Source: Amycolatopsis vastitatis (GTDB taxonomy: Bacteria > Actinomycetota > Actinomycetes > Mycobacteriales > Pseudonocardiaceae). Taken from it: a stretch of 50,523 nt of DNA. The notes under the pieces are model-generated. The model was not told the origin of the DNA and ran no database searches. It was given only the letters and a program-made list of their open reading frames with translations. Of the stretch, positions 7,875-15,886 are shown in pieces. Location of the stretch: NCBI RefSeq assembly GCF_002234595.1, contig NZ_NMUL01000070.1:1-50523 (forward strand), read 5' to 3'. Numbering within the stretch: the stretch's first letter is position 1; each line of letters opens with the position of its first letter. The translations under genes were made by a program, and so were the position numbers.

Positions 7875-8918
7875 ATGCCGCATCCGGCACGGGACACCGT
7901 GACGCTGCACGACGTGGCGGCGGCCGCGGGGGTTTCGCTCGCGACGGCGTCCCGGGTGCTGGGGGCCAGCTCCCGGACCGTCGCGCCGGAGTTCCGGGAG
8001 CGGGTGCTGGCCGCGGCCGGGCGGCTGCGCTACACGGCGGACGCCTCCGCGCGGGCGATGCGGCGGGTGAGCGACTCGCTGGCGCTGGTCGCGGACGACG
8101 TCACCACGCCGTCGATGGCCATCGTGGTGTCGGCGATGGAGCGGGCGGCCAGCACCGCCGGCGCGTTCGTCACCGTCTCGGCGACCCACGGCGACCCCGG
8201 TCGCCAGCTGGAGACCATCCGCCGGGTCCGTGCGTTGCGGCCGCGGGCGCTGGTGCTGACCTCCGGCCGGGTCGACGCCGATGCGGTGGCCGGCGGGCTG
8301 CTCGCGGAGCTGCGCGCGTACGAGCACGACGGCGGCCGCGTGGTGGTCGTCGGGGACACGGACCTGCCGTTCCACTCGGTCGGGTTCGACAACCGCGGGG
8401 CGGCGGCCCGGCTCGGCCGGTACGTCGCCGAGGCGGGGCACCGGCGGGTCGTGATCATCGCCGGTGCGCACGGGGAGGCCGCCCCGGATGCCCGGACCGC
8501 GGGGCTGGTCGAAGGCCTCCGGGCGGGCGGGATCGCCGAGTCCGCCGTACGGATCGTGCACTGCCCGGTGAGCCGGGAGGGCGGGTACGAGGTGGCGCAC
8601 CGCCTGGCCGCCGAAGGACTGCGCAGGATCGACGCCGTCCTGGCGGTGAACGACCTGATCGCCGTCGGCGCGCTGCGCGCCCTGCGCGAAGCCGGAGTCG
8701 CCGTGCCGGACGACGTGTCGCTGACCGGGTTCGACGACATCGGGCCGGCGGTCAACGTCACGCCCCGGCTGACCACCATGGCGCTGCCGCTCGCCTACGC
8801 CGGAACCGAGGCGATCCGGCTCGCGCTCGGCGAGCCCGGCGCGGTCACCCACGTGATCGTCGAAGGGCGGCTGGTGGTCCGCGACAGCACACGTGAGCGA
8901 GCCGTGGTAGTCCGCTGA
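7875..8918 (+). CDS. LacI-family transcriptional regulator (pectin-locus regulator B)
   Basis: 347 residues. Helix-turn-helix: VTLHDVAAAAGVSLATASRV (about residues 9-28), with a hinge helix after it. The sensor domain includes LAVNDLIAVGALRALREAG and LTGFDDIGPA. It is clearly similar in layout to the divergent LacI at 5048-6088, so the two may have arisen by duplication. It follows the lyase gene by 3 bases and precedes the ABC importer, whose promoter carries the same GGAATRCGTTTTCC palindrome found before the lyase. The simplest reading is that this protein or its paralogue represses both. Ligand unknown. Confidence 0.93.
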   Translation: MPHPARDTVTLHDVAAAAGVSLATASRVLGASSRTVAPEFRERVLAAAGRLRYTADASARAMRRVSDSLALVADDVTTPSMAIVVSAMERAASTAGAFVTVSATHGDPGRQLETIRRVRALRPRALVLTSGRVDADAVAGGLLAELRAYEHDGGRVVVVGDTDLPFHSVGFDNRGAAARLGRYVAEAGHRRVVIIAGAHGEAAPDARTAGLVEGLRAGGIAESAVRIVHCPVSREGGYEVAHRLAAEGLRRIDAVLAVNDLIAVGALRALREAGVAVPDDVSLTGFDDIGPAVNVTPRLTTMALPLAYAGTEAIRLALGEPGAVTHVIVEGRLVVRDSTRERAVVVR

Positions 8919-8925
8919 TCCGCTC

Positions 8926-8971
8926 TTGACGTGGTGTGTGCTCCGGGCCACACTGCTGGAATGCGTTTTCC
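8926..8971 (+). promoter_or_regulatory. Promoter and LacI operator of the ABC importer operon
   Basis: A -35-like TTGACG (8926-8931) is followed about 18 bases later by a weak -10-like ACACTG region (near 8950). Immediately downstream is the palindrome GGAATGCGTTTTCC (8958-8971), matching the lyase operator at 6150 in 13 of 14 bases. Placement just after the -10 fits repression by road-block. The -10 is weak. Confidence 0.5.
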
Positions 8972-8995
8972 CGGTCTCACCGAAGAGGCGACGGC

Positions 8996-9919
8996 GTGAG
9001 CACCCTTGACGAACTCCGGGGACTGCGCCGGCGCGGCGTGCGGTCCTCCCGGCGGGACAACAAGGCCGCGTTCTGGTTCCTGCTGCCGTGGTTCGCCGGG
9101 CTGGTGTTCATCACCGCCGGGCCGATCGCGGCGTCGCTCGGGCTCGGTTTCACCAAGTACAACCTGATCCAGCCGCCGAAGTTCATCGGGCTGGGCAACT
9201 TCGCCCGGATCTTCACCGATGAGCGGCTGCACAACGCGCTGGGCGTGACCTTCACCTACGTCCTGGTGTCCGTTCCCTTGCAGCTGGCGTGCGCGCTGGG
9301 GGTCGCCATGCTGCTGGACCGGGGCATGCGGGGCCTGGCGTTCTACCGGTCGGCGTTCTACCTGCCGTCGCTGCTGGGGTCGAGCGTGGCGATCGCGGTG
9401 CTGTGGCGGCAGATCTTCGGCACCGAGGGGCTGGTCAACCGGCTGCTCGGGCTGGTGGGGATCAGCGGCCACGGGTGGATTTCCGACCCGGATTCGGCGC
9501 TGTCGACGTTGATCGTGCTGAACGTGTGGACGTTCGGCGCGCCGATGGTCATCTTCCTGGCCGGGCTGCGGCAGATCCCCACGGTGTACTACGAAGCCGC
9601 GGCCATCGACGGCGCCGGCAAGTGGACCCGGTTCCGGCGGATCACCCTGCCGCTGCTGTCGCCGATCATCTTCTTCAACCTGGTGCTGCAGATCATCCAC
9701 GCGTTCCAGTCGTTCACCCAGGCGTTCGTCGTCTCCGGCGGCACCGGCGGCCCCTCCGACTCCACGATGCTCTACACGCTGTACCTGTACCAGCAGGGTT
9801 TCGCGCGGTTCGACATGGGCTACGCCTCCGCGCTGGCATGGTCCCTGCTGCTGATGATCGCCGGGATCACCGGTCTCAACTTCTGGGCGTCGAGGTTCTG
9901 GGTGTTCTATGACGACTGA
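8996..9919 (+). CDS. Sugar ABC transporter permease, MalF/UgpA type
   Basis: 307 residues from GTG 8996. It has six predicted membrane segments, starting with AAFWFLLPWFAGLVFITAGP. The EAA loop is visible as YYEAAAIDGAGKWTRFRRIT (about residues 198-217), the contact site for the ATPase. Length and layout fit the first permease of CUT1 oligosaccharide importers. The gene overlaps the second permease by 11 bases (9909-9919). No ATPase gene is nearby; CUT1 systems in actinomycetes commonly share an MsiK-type ATPase encoded elsewhere (family knowledge). The substrate is presumably a pectin or galactan oligosaccharide released by the secreted enzymes around it. Confidence 0.95.
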   Translation: MSTLDELRGLRRRGVRSSRRDNKAAFWFLLPWFAGLVFITAGPIAASLGLGFTKYNLIQPPKFIGLGNFARIFTDERLHNALGVTFTYVLVSVPLQLACALGVAMLLDRGMRGLAFYRSAFYLPSLLGSSVAIAVLWRQIFGTEGLVNRLLGLVGISGHGWISDPDSALSTLIVLNVWTFGAPMVIFLAGLRQIPTVYYEAAAIDGAGKWTRFRRITLPLLSPIIFFNLVLQIIHAFQSFTQAFVVSGGTGGPSDSTMLYTLYLYQQGFARFDMGYASALAWSLLLMIAGITGLNFWASRFWVFYDD

Positions 9920-10820
9920 TATCACCAGCCCGCCGGCAACCGTCGTCCCGCCGCCGAAGCGGGAGCGACCGGGCGCATATCGGCCGTCCGCCCGCAGTGT
10001 CCTGCGGGCCGTTGGGAAGCACGTCGGCCTGGTACTGCTCGCGGTGGTCATGCTGTACCCGGTGCTGTGGATGGTCGTCAGCTCGCTGAGGCCGAACGAC
10101 GAGATCTTCCGCAGCCCCGGGCTGGTGCTCGACCACCTGCGGGTGCAGAACTACGCCGACGGCTGGACCGCGCTGGCGTCGCCGTTCGGGCACTACCTGG
10201 TCAACTCGGCGATCGTCGTGCTGGGCTGCATCGTCGGGAACCTGGTGTCGTGCTCCATGGCCGCCTACGCCTTCGCGCGCCTGGAGTTCACCGGCAAGCG
10301 CTGGTGGTTCGCCGTCATGCTCGGCACGATCATGCTGCCGGTGCACGTGATCATCGTGCCGCAGTACATCCTGTTCTCCCAGCTGGGCTGGGTGAACACG
10401 TTCCTGCCGCTGATCGTGCCCAAGGTGCTGGCCACCGACGCGTTCTTCGTGTTCCTGATGGTGCAGTTCATCCGAGGGCTACCGAGGGAGCTGGACGAGG
10501 CGGCCCGCATCGACGGCTGCGGGCACCCCCGGATCTTCCTGCGGATCATCCTGCCGCTGATGAAACCGGCCCTGGCCACCACGACGATCTTCACGTTCAT
10601 CTGGACCTGGAACGACTTCTTCAGCCAGCTCATCTACCTGACCGACCCGCAGATGTACACCGTCCCCGTCGCCCTGCGCTCGTTCGTCGACGCCACCTCG
10701 ACTACCTCCTGGGGGTCGTTGTTCGCGATGAGCGTGCTCTCCCTCCTCCCGATCTTCCTGGCGTTCCTCTTCGGACAGCGCTACCTCGTCAGGGGAATCG
10801 CCACGACCGGGGGCAAGTAG
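9909..10820 (+). CDS. Sugar ABC transporter permease, MalG/UgpE type
   Basis: 303 residues. A cytosolic N-terminal tail of about 40 residues precedes six predicted membrane segments, beginning with VGLVLLAVVMLYPVLWMVVS. The EAA loop reads LDEAARIDGCGHPRIFLRI (about residues 196-214). It partners the permease encoded just upstream, with which it overlaps by 11 bases, and the lipoprotein downstream. Part of the LacI-controlled importer operon beginning at 8996. Confidence 0.95.
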   Translation: MTTDITSPPATVVPPPKRERPGAYRPSARSVLRAVGKHVGLVLLAVVMLYPVLWMVVSSLRPNDEIFRSPGLVLDHLRVQNYADGWTALASPFGHYLVNSAIVVLGCIVGNLVSCSMAAYAFARLEFTGKRWWFAVMLGTIMLPVHVIIVPQYILFSQLGWVNTFLPLIVPKVLATDAFFVFLMVQFIRGLPRELDEAARIDGCGHPRIFLRIILPLMKPALATTTIFTFIWTWNDFFSQLIYLTDPQMYTVPVALRSFVDATSTTSWGSLFAMSVLSLLPIFLAFLFGQRYLVRGIATTGGK

Positions 10821-10841
10821 CCCCGGAAAGGAATCCAGACC

Positions 10842-12146
10842 ATGCGCTCCAGACTCCTCCGCCGCACCGTGTGGGCGGTGCTGCTGACGATGACCGCGTC
10901 CCTGCCGGTCGCCTGTTCGTCCTCCTCCGGCGGGGGCGACGAGCTGTCGGCCGGGCCGGTGACGCTGCGCTTCTCCTGGTGGGGTGCCGACGACCGGCAC
11001 AAGCGGACCCAGCAGGTGATCGACCTCTTCCAGAAGAAGCACCCGAACATCACCGTGCGCGGGGAGTTCAAGGACTGGAACAGCTACTGGGACAGCCTGG
11101 CCACCACCGTCGCGGCCAACGACGCGCCCGACGTCATCCAGATGGACGAGCTCTACCTCGCCTCTTACGCCCAGCGCGGCGCGCTGCTGGACCTGAACAC
11201 CGAGAAGACGCACCTCAACACCGGTGACTTCGACCTCAAGGCGCTGGCCACCGGCGCGCTCGACGGACAGCAGTACGGGCTGCCCGTGGGCCTCGGCTCG
11301 TACGCGCTGGTCGCCAACACCGACCTGCTGGCCAAGTACGGCGTTCCGCTCCCGGACGACAACACGTGGTCGTGGGACGACCTGAAGAAGGTCGGGGAGC
11401 AGGTGTCGAAAGCCGGCGGCGGCTCGGTGTGGGGCGTGCAGTCCCCGGGCTTCAGCGACGCGGGCGGCCTGCAGATCTGGGCCCGCCAGGCGGGCGGGAC
11501 GCTCTTCGACGACAAGGGCAAGGTGGCCATCCCGCCCGAGGTCCTCACCCGCTACTTCGCCTACCTGCTCGACCTGGCCCACGGCGGGGCCGCGCCGCCG
11601 CCGTCGGTCACCATCGAGAAGGCCGGCGGCACGCTCAGCCAGACGGCCGTGGCCACCAACGCCACCGCGTTCGGCTTCTGCTGGAACACCCAGCTGACCA
11701 CCCTGAGCGCGGCGAGCGGTCAGAAGCTGAAGCTGCTGAAGCTGCCCGGTGAGGCCCAGGCGCACGCCGAGTACTACAAGCCGTCGATGTTTTGGTCGGT
11801 CTCGGCCCGGTCGCAGCACCCGGCGGAAGCCTCGCTGCTGCTGGACTTCCTGGCCAACGACCCGGACGCGGCGAAGATCATGCTGACCGACCGCGGCGTC
11901 CCGGCCAACACGAAGATCCGCGCAAGCATCGACGGCAGCCTCAAGCCCACCGACAAAGCGGCGGCCGACTACCTGAACCAGCTCAAGGTCAGCGACCCGC
12001 CACGCGTCACCCCCAACGGCGCCAGCACGGTCGAGACGATCCTCAAGCGCCACACCGAGGACGTGCTGTTCGGCCGGGCCACCCCGGACAAGGCCGCCCA
12101 GGCGTTCATCACCGAACTGCAGGCCGACATCGACGCCGCCAGGTAG
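10842..12146 (+). CDS. ABC transporter extracellular sugar-binding lipoprotein
   Basis: 434 residues. The N-terminus is a lipoprotein signal: SRLLRRTVW, a hydrophobic core and a lipobox LPVAC (Cys about residue 25) followed by a Ser/Gly linker. The body is a family 1 solute-binding protein (VTLRFSWWGADDRHKRTQQV, VIQMDELYLASYA, VWGVQSP). It anchors outside the membrane and delivers sugar to the two permeases encoded upstream. AAGGA lies 9 bases before the ATG. Substrate not predictable by eye; context points to pectic oligosaccharides. Confidence 0.95.
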   Translation: MRSRLLRRTVWAVLLTMTASLPVACSSSSGGGDELSAGPVTLRFSWWGADDRHKRTQQVIDLFQKKHPNITVRGEFKDWNSYWDSLATTVAANDAPDVIQMDELYLASYAQRGALLDLNTEKTHLNTGDFDLKALATGALDGQQYGLPVGLGSYALVANTDLLAKYGVPLPDDNTWSWDDLKKVGEQVSKAGGGSVWGVQSPGFSDAGGLQIWARQAGGTLFDDKGKVAIPPEVLTRYFAYLLDLAHGGAAPPPSVTIEKAGGTLSQTAVATNATAFGFCWNTQLTTLSAASGQKLKLLKLPGEAQAHAEYYKPSMFWSVSARSQHPAEASLLLDFLANDPDAAKIMLTDRGVPANTKIRASIDGSLKPTDKAAADYLNQLKVSDPPRVTPNGASTVETILKRHTEDVLFGRATPDKAAQAFITELQADIDAAR

Positions 12147-12171
12147 GACCTCATCGGACGGAAGGATCGCC

Positions 12172-13272
12172 ATGCCGGCGCGCACCCACCTCAGCGCGAT
12201 CGTCGGAACCGGAGCCATCGCGAACGCCCACGCCTCGGCGCTGCGCGCGGCAGGTGACCGGGCCCGCCTGGTCGCGGTCGTCGACATCGACGCCGACCGT
12301 GCCCGTGCATTCGCCGGCGAGCACGGTGTACCCGGCGTCTATCCGAGTCTGGCTGCGTTGCTGGCGGAGGAGGCCGTAGACGTGGTGCACCTGTGCACCC
12401 CGCCGCGGCAGCACGCGTCACTGGCGATCGAGTGCCTGGACGCGGGCGTCACCGTGCTGGTGGAAAAGCCACCGGCGCTGTCACTGGCCGAGATGGACGA
12501 ACTCGTGGCGGCGGAACGACGCTCGAGCGCCCACGTCGCCACCGTCTTCCAGCACCGCTTCGGTGCCGCCGCCGTCCGGCTGCGCCGGCTGACCGCGGCG
12601 GGCCGGCTGGGCCGGCCGCTACTGGCCACCTGCGCCACCCTGTGGTACCGGGACGACGACTACTTCGCGGTGCCGTGGCGGGGTTCGTGGGACAGCGAGG
12701 GCGGCGGCCCGACGATGGGCCACGGCATCCACCAGTTCGACCTGCTGCTGTCCGTGCTCGGCCCGTGGCGCGAGATCCGCGCCCTGGCCGCCCGGCAGGC
12801 TCGTGCCGTGCACACCGAGGACGTCTCGATGGCGCTGGTGACCTTCGCGAGCGGAGCGGTGGCCACGGTCGTCAACTCCGTGGTCTCGCCGAGGCAGACC
12901 TCCGCGCTGAGGTTCGACTTCGAGCGCGCCACGGTGGAGGTGGAGCACCTGTACGGGTACACGGACGCGGACTGGACAGTGACCCCGGCGCCGGGCCACG
13001 AGGACGTCCTGTCCTGGTGGGGCGACGCCGAGCCGGGCTCGCCCAGCAGCCATGAAGGTCAGGTCATGGCGGTCCTCGACGCGCTCGACCGCGGTGACCC
13101 GCCGCCGGTGACGGGTGCGGACGCGCGGAACACCATCGAGTTCGTCGCCGCACTCTACGCGTCCGCGTTCACCGACGAGACAATCCATAGTGGACAGATA
13201 ACCGCGGAGCACCCTTTCTACCGGCGAATGGACGGGACCGGAGCGCCATGGGCGGAGGTGGCGGCCCGATGA
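12172..13272 (+). CDS. Gfo/Idh/MocA-family NAD(P)-dependent oxidoreductase
   Basis: 366 residues. The N-terminal Rossmann fold has the dinucleotide motif IVGTGAIANAHASALRAAG (about residues 10-28), then VVDIDADRARAFAGEHG. The family EKP motif appears as VLVEKPPAL (Lys about residue 98), and the C-terminal alpha/beta domain begins near residue 130. Enzymes of this family oxidise or reduce hydroxyls of sugars and cyclitols. No export signal, so it acts in the cytosol on sugars imported by the preceding ABC system. It overlaps the DUF6807 gene by 4 bases (ATGA), which implies translational coupling and a joint pathway step. Reaction unknown. Confidence 0.92.
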   Translation: MPARTHLSAIVGTGAIANAHASALRAAGDRARLVAVVDIDADRARAFAGEHGVPGVYPSLAALLAEEAVDVVHLCTPPRQHASLAIECLDAGVTVLVEKPPALSLAEMDELVAAERRSSAHVATVFQHRFGAAAVRLRRLTAAGRLGRPLLATCATLWYRDDDYFAVPWRGSWDSEGGGPTMGHGIHQFDLLLSVLGPWREIRALAARQARAVHTEDVSMALVTFASGAVATVVNSVVSPRQTSALRFDFERATVEVEHLYGYTDADWTVTPAPGHEDVLSWWGDAEPGSPSSHEGQVMAVLDALDRGDPPPVTGADARNTIEFVAALYASAFTDETIHSGQITAEHPFYRRMDGTGAPWAEVAAR

Positions 13273-14141
13273 ACCCCGAAATCGTCCGGATCGATGACGC
13301 CCTGGTGGTGCGCGCCGGGGATGTGGAGCTGTTCCGCTACGTGTACCGGCCGGAGGCGTCACCGTTCGAGGGCCCGAAGCCGTACGTGCACCCGGTGCGG
13401 ACGCCGGCGGGCGACGTCGTGACGGCGTATCGGCCGCACGACCACCGGTGGCACAAGGGAATCCAGATGACGGCCACGGACGTGTCCGGGGAGAACTTCT
13501 GGGGCGGCGTCACGTACGTGCGCGACCAGGGCTACGTAGAGCTGCCGAACGTCGGCACCATGCGGCACGAGGACCTCGTCGTGGCTGGGGCGGGCTTCAC
13601 GGAGAGGCTGACGTGGCACACCCAGGCCGGTGAGCACTGGGTGGACGAGGTGCGGGAGCTGACCGTCCAAGACGTTGACAGCGAGTCGTGGGCGTTGCGA
13701 TTCGGCACCGAGCTGACGAACGTGCGCGGTGAACCACTCGTCTTCGGCAGCCCGACGACCAGCGGGCGGGAGCTGGCCGGGTACACCGGCCTGTTCTGGC
13801 GCGGGCCGAGAGAGTTCACCGGTGGCGAGATCATCGCCGTCGACGGGCGGGGCGGCCCGGAGATGATGGGTCAGGAAGCGTCATGGCTCGCCTATGTCGG
13901 GCACCACGACGAAGTGGACCGGTCGTCCACCCTGGTGTTCGTCGACCACCCCGGCAACCGGGTCACGCGCTGGTTCGTGCGCACCACCCCGTTCCCGGCG
14001 GTGAATCCGTCGTTCGCCTTCTTCGACAAACTGGTCCTCGAACCGGGGGAAACCCTGCGACTGCGCTACCGCGTCGTCGTGGCGGCCGGTGCGTGGGACC
14101 GTGCCCGCATCGAGTCCTATGTGGAGGACCATCCATGGTGA
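13269..14141 (+). CDS. DUF6807 (PmoA-like) family protein
   Basis: 290 residues from the ATG that overlaps the upstream stop codon (ATGA at 13269-13272). Characteristic segments are FRYVYRPEASPFEGPKPYVH, YRPHDHRWHKGIQMTATDVS and ENFWGGVTYV, typical of the protein family annotated as PmoA/DUF6807 in sugar-utilisation operons. The methane-oxygenase name is historical; these proteins are soluble and most occur next to Gfo/Idh/MocA oxidoreductases. His-rich DHRWHKG and the late FVDHPGN segment could form an active site (inference). The gene overlaps the following esterase gene by 7 bases. Function not established; probably a step in breakdown of an oxidised sugar. Confidence 0.85.
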   Translation: MNPEIVRIDDALVVRAGDVELFRYVYRPEASPFEGPKPYVHPVRTPAGDVVTAYRPHDHRWHKGIQMTATDVSGENFWGGVTYVRDQGYVELPNVGTMRHEDLVVAGAGFTERLTWHTQAGEHWVDEVRELTVQDVDSESWALRFGTELTNVRGEPLVFGSPTTSGRELAGYTGLFWRGPREFTGGEIIAVDGRGGPEMMGQEASWLAYVGHHDEVDRSSTLVFVDHPGNRVTRWFVRTTPFPAVNPSFAFFDKLVLEPGETLRLRYRVVVAAGAWDRARIESYVEDHPW

Positions 14142-15004
14142 GAATCGAAGCACGGAAATCGATCGTGGCCATCGCGATGGTACTGGCCGCGCAGGCGGTC
14201 GTGGGTGCCGGGACGGCCGGTGCGTCGTCCGGCGTGGCGGGCGCGAGTTGCGCGACAGGTGCCGGCGGTGCGGACGTGGCGGCGGCCAGGGTCAAGGTGT
14301 GGCTGGCCGGCGACTCGACCATGGCGGATCCGAAGTCGGCCTGCCCGGTGGGCTGGGGGAGCCGGTTCGACCGGCTGTTCACCGACGACGTCACCGTCGT
14401 CAACAAGGCGGTGCCGGGGCGCAGCGTCCAGACGTGGCTGTACGAGTCCAATGTGACCGGCAGCAAGGACGCCGCGGGGGAATGCGTGGTGAGCCCGAAG
14501 ACGTACGCCCAACGGTGGCGGGACATGCTCGATCCGGTGAACGGGATGCACGCGGGGGACTACTTGTTCATCCAGTTCGGCATCAACGACAGTGACTCGA
14601 ACTGCCCGCGTCACGTGGGCCGGGCCCGTTACCAGAGCCTGCTCACCGCGATGGCTCAGGCGGCCGAGGACCGGGGCGCCCACCCGATCCTGCTGACGCC
14701 GGTCGCGGCGATCACGTGCAGTGGTGGCACGGCCGTCGGCAACCGGGGATTCCTCACCGAAACAGCGGCCGCGGGCACCGCGACCGCAACACCGGTCATC
14801 GACCTCCACAAGCTGAGCTACACGCTCTACAACACGCTCAAGCTGTGCCCGAACAACGGCGACTACACCCAAGGTGCGGTCGGTGCCTTCTTCTGCAACG
14901 ACCACACGCACTTCGAGGCCGCCGGCGCGGACAAGATCGCCGGGATCGTGACCAAGGCGTTGCGGACCGGAAAGTTCCCCTGGCGAGCTATCTCAGGTAG
15001 CTGA
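14135..15004 (+). CDS. Secreted SGNH esterase, rhamnogalacturonan-acetylesterase-like
   Basis: 289 residues from ATG 14135, with GGAGG 7 bases upstream and overlapping the previous stop. A signal peptide (RKSIVAIAMVLAAQAVVGAG) is present. Block I is VWLAGDSTMADP with the nucleophile Ser (about residue 63), block II NKAVPGRSVQTW with Gly, block III FIQFGINDSD with Asn, and block V DHTHFEAAGADKIA with the Asp-x-x-His pair. This spacing and the GDSTM start are those of rhamnogalacturonan acetylesterases (CE12-like), which remove acetyl groups from the rhamnogalacturonan I backbone. It supports pectin as the locus substrate. Confidence 0.9.
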   Translation: MVRIEARKSIVAIAMVLAAQAVVGAGTAGASSGVAGASCATGAGGADVAAARVKVWLAGDSTMADPKSACPVGWGSRFDRLFTDDVTVVNKAVPGRSVQTWLYESNVTGSKDAAGECVVSPKTYAQRWRDMLDPVNGMHAGDYLFIQFGINDSDSNCPRHVGRARYQSLLTAMAQAAEDRGAHPILLTPVAAITCSGGTAVGNRGFLTETAAAGTATATPVIDLHKLSYTLYNTLKLCPNNGDYTQGAVGAFFCNDHTHFEAAGADKIAGIVTKALRTGKFPWRAISGS

Positions 15005-15035
15005 CAGCCGGGACCAACTGCTCTCGAAGGGAGCC

Positions 15036-15752
15036 ATGATGACCGAAAACGCCCCGACGCCCCCGCCTCGGCCCCGACGCCGCGGCCTGTCCGCCGCCAT
15101 AGCCGTCGGTGTAGCCGCGGCGACCGTCTTCACTGTCGCCGCGCCGTCGCACGCCGCCACCGCCGCCACCTGCGCCGGCTACGTGGGGCTCACGTTCGAC
15201 GACGGTCCCACGCCGGGCAACACCCCGCAGCTGCTGAACGCGCTGAAGAAAGCCGGTGTGCGGGCCACTCTGTTCAACGTCGGCGAGCACGCCCAGGCCA
15301 ACCCGGCGCTGGTCGACGCCGAGAAGGCCGCGGGGATGTGGATCGGCAACCACAGCTGGTCGCACCCGCACCTGACCCAGCTCAGCACGTCCCAGATGAC
15401 CTCGGAGATCACCAGGACCCAGCAGATCCTCCAGAAGCAGACCGGTACCGCACCCGTCCTGTTCCGTCCGCCGTTCGGCAACACGAACTCGACGCTGCGC
15501 TCGATCGAGAAGAAGAACGGTCTCACCGAGGTCCTCTGGGACATCAGCACGGGGGACTATGACGGCCCTCCGGTCTCCAAGATCGTCGAGGCGGCCCGCC
15601 GGCTGACCAACGGGCAGGTCATCCTCATGCACGACCACGCGGCGAACACCGTCGCCGCCATCCCGCAGATCGTGGCCGACCTGACCGGTCGACGGCTGTG
15701 TGCCGGCATGATCTCGCCGACCACCGGCCGGGCGGTCGAACCCACCTCCTGA
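15036..15752 (+). CDS. Secreted polysaccharide deacetylase, CE4 (NodB domain)
   Basis: 238 residues. AAGGGAG lies 5 bases before ATG 15036; a second ATG follows directly. After a signal peptide (RRRGLSAAIAVGVAAATVF) the NodB domain begins at YVGLTFDDGPTPGNTPQLL with the catalytic Asp-Asp pair (about residues 55-56). The metal His pair is in NHSWSHPHL, and RPPFGNTN and LWDISTGDYDG follow. The domain is complete and nothing else is attached. The metal-dependent enzyme removes acetyl groups from xylan, chitin or peptidoglycan; the similarity to xylan deacetylases and the neighbours suggest a plant polysaccharide. A hairpin terminator follows. Confidence 0.92.
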   Translation: MMTENAPTPPPRPRRRGLSAAIAVGVAAATVFTVAAPSHAATAATCAGYVGLTFDDGPTPGNTPQLLNALKKAGVRATLFNVGEHAQANPALVDAEKAAGMWIGNHSWSHPHLTQLSTSQMTSEITRTQQILQKQTGTAPVLFRPPFGNTNSTLRSIEKKNGLTEVLWDISTGDYDGPPVSKIVEAARRLTNGQVILMHDHAANTVAAIPQIVADLTGRRLCAGMISPTTGRAVEPTS

Positions 15753-15767
15753 TCAGGTACGTAACCC

Positions 15768-15802
15768 TCCCGGCCTTCGCACCTCCGGCACGAAGGCCGG
15801 GA
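15768..15802 (+). terminator. Hairpin terminator after CE4 gene
   Basis: Perfect 12-base arms (15768-15779 TCCCGGCCTTCG and 15791-15802) with an 11-base loop, starting 16 bases after the deacetylase stop codon. No T tract. Probably ends the transcript that starts before the ABC importer. Confidence 0.8.
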
Positions 15803-15886
15803 ACCCGGCGTGACCGGACCATCTTCACACCCTGACCGGCGGCCGCCCGGCCTCGGCGCCGCGGCAACGACGAAGGGAACCGCACC

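Noticed and set aside
5940..8951. Minus-strand open frame of about 1000 codons across the lyase and LacI genes
   Set aside because: Antisense shadow caused by high GC; the plus-strand genes have clear family motifs and ribosome binding sites.
8996..12146. Missing ATPase as a sign of a broken ABC operon
   Set aside because: Actinomycete CUT1 sugar importers often use a shared ATPase encoded elsewhere, so absence here is ordinary.
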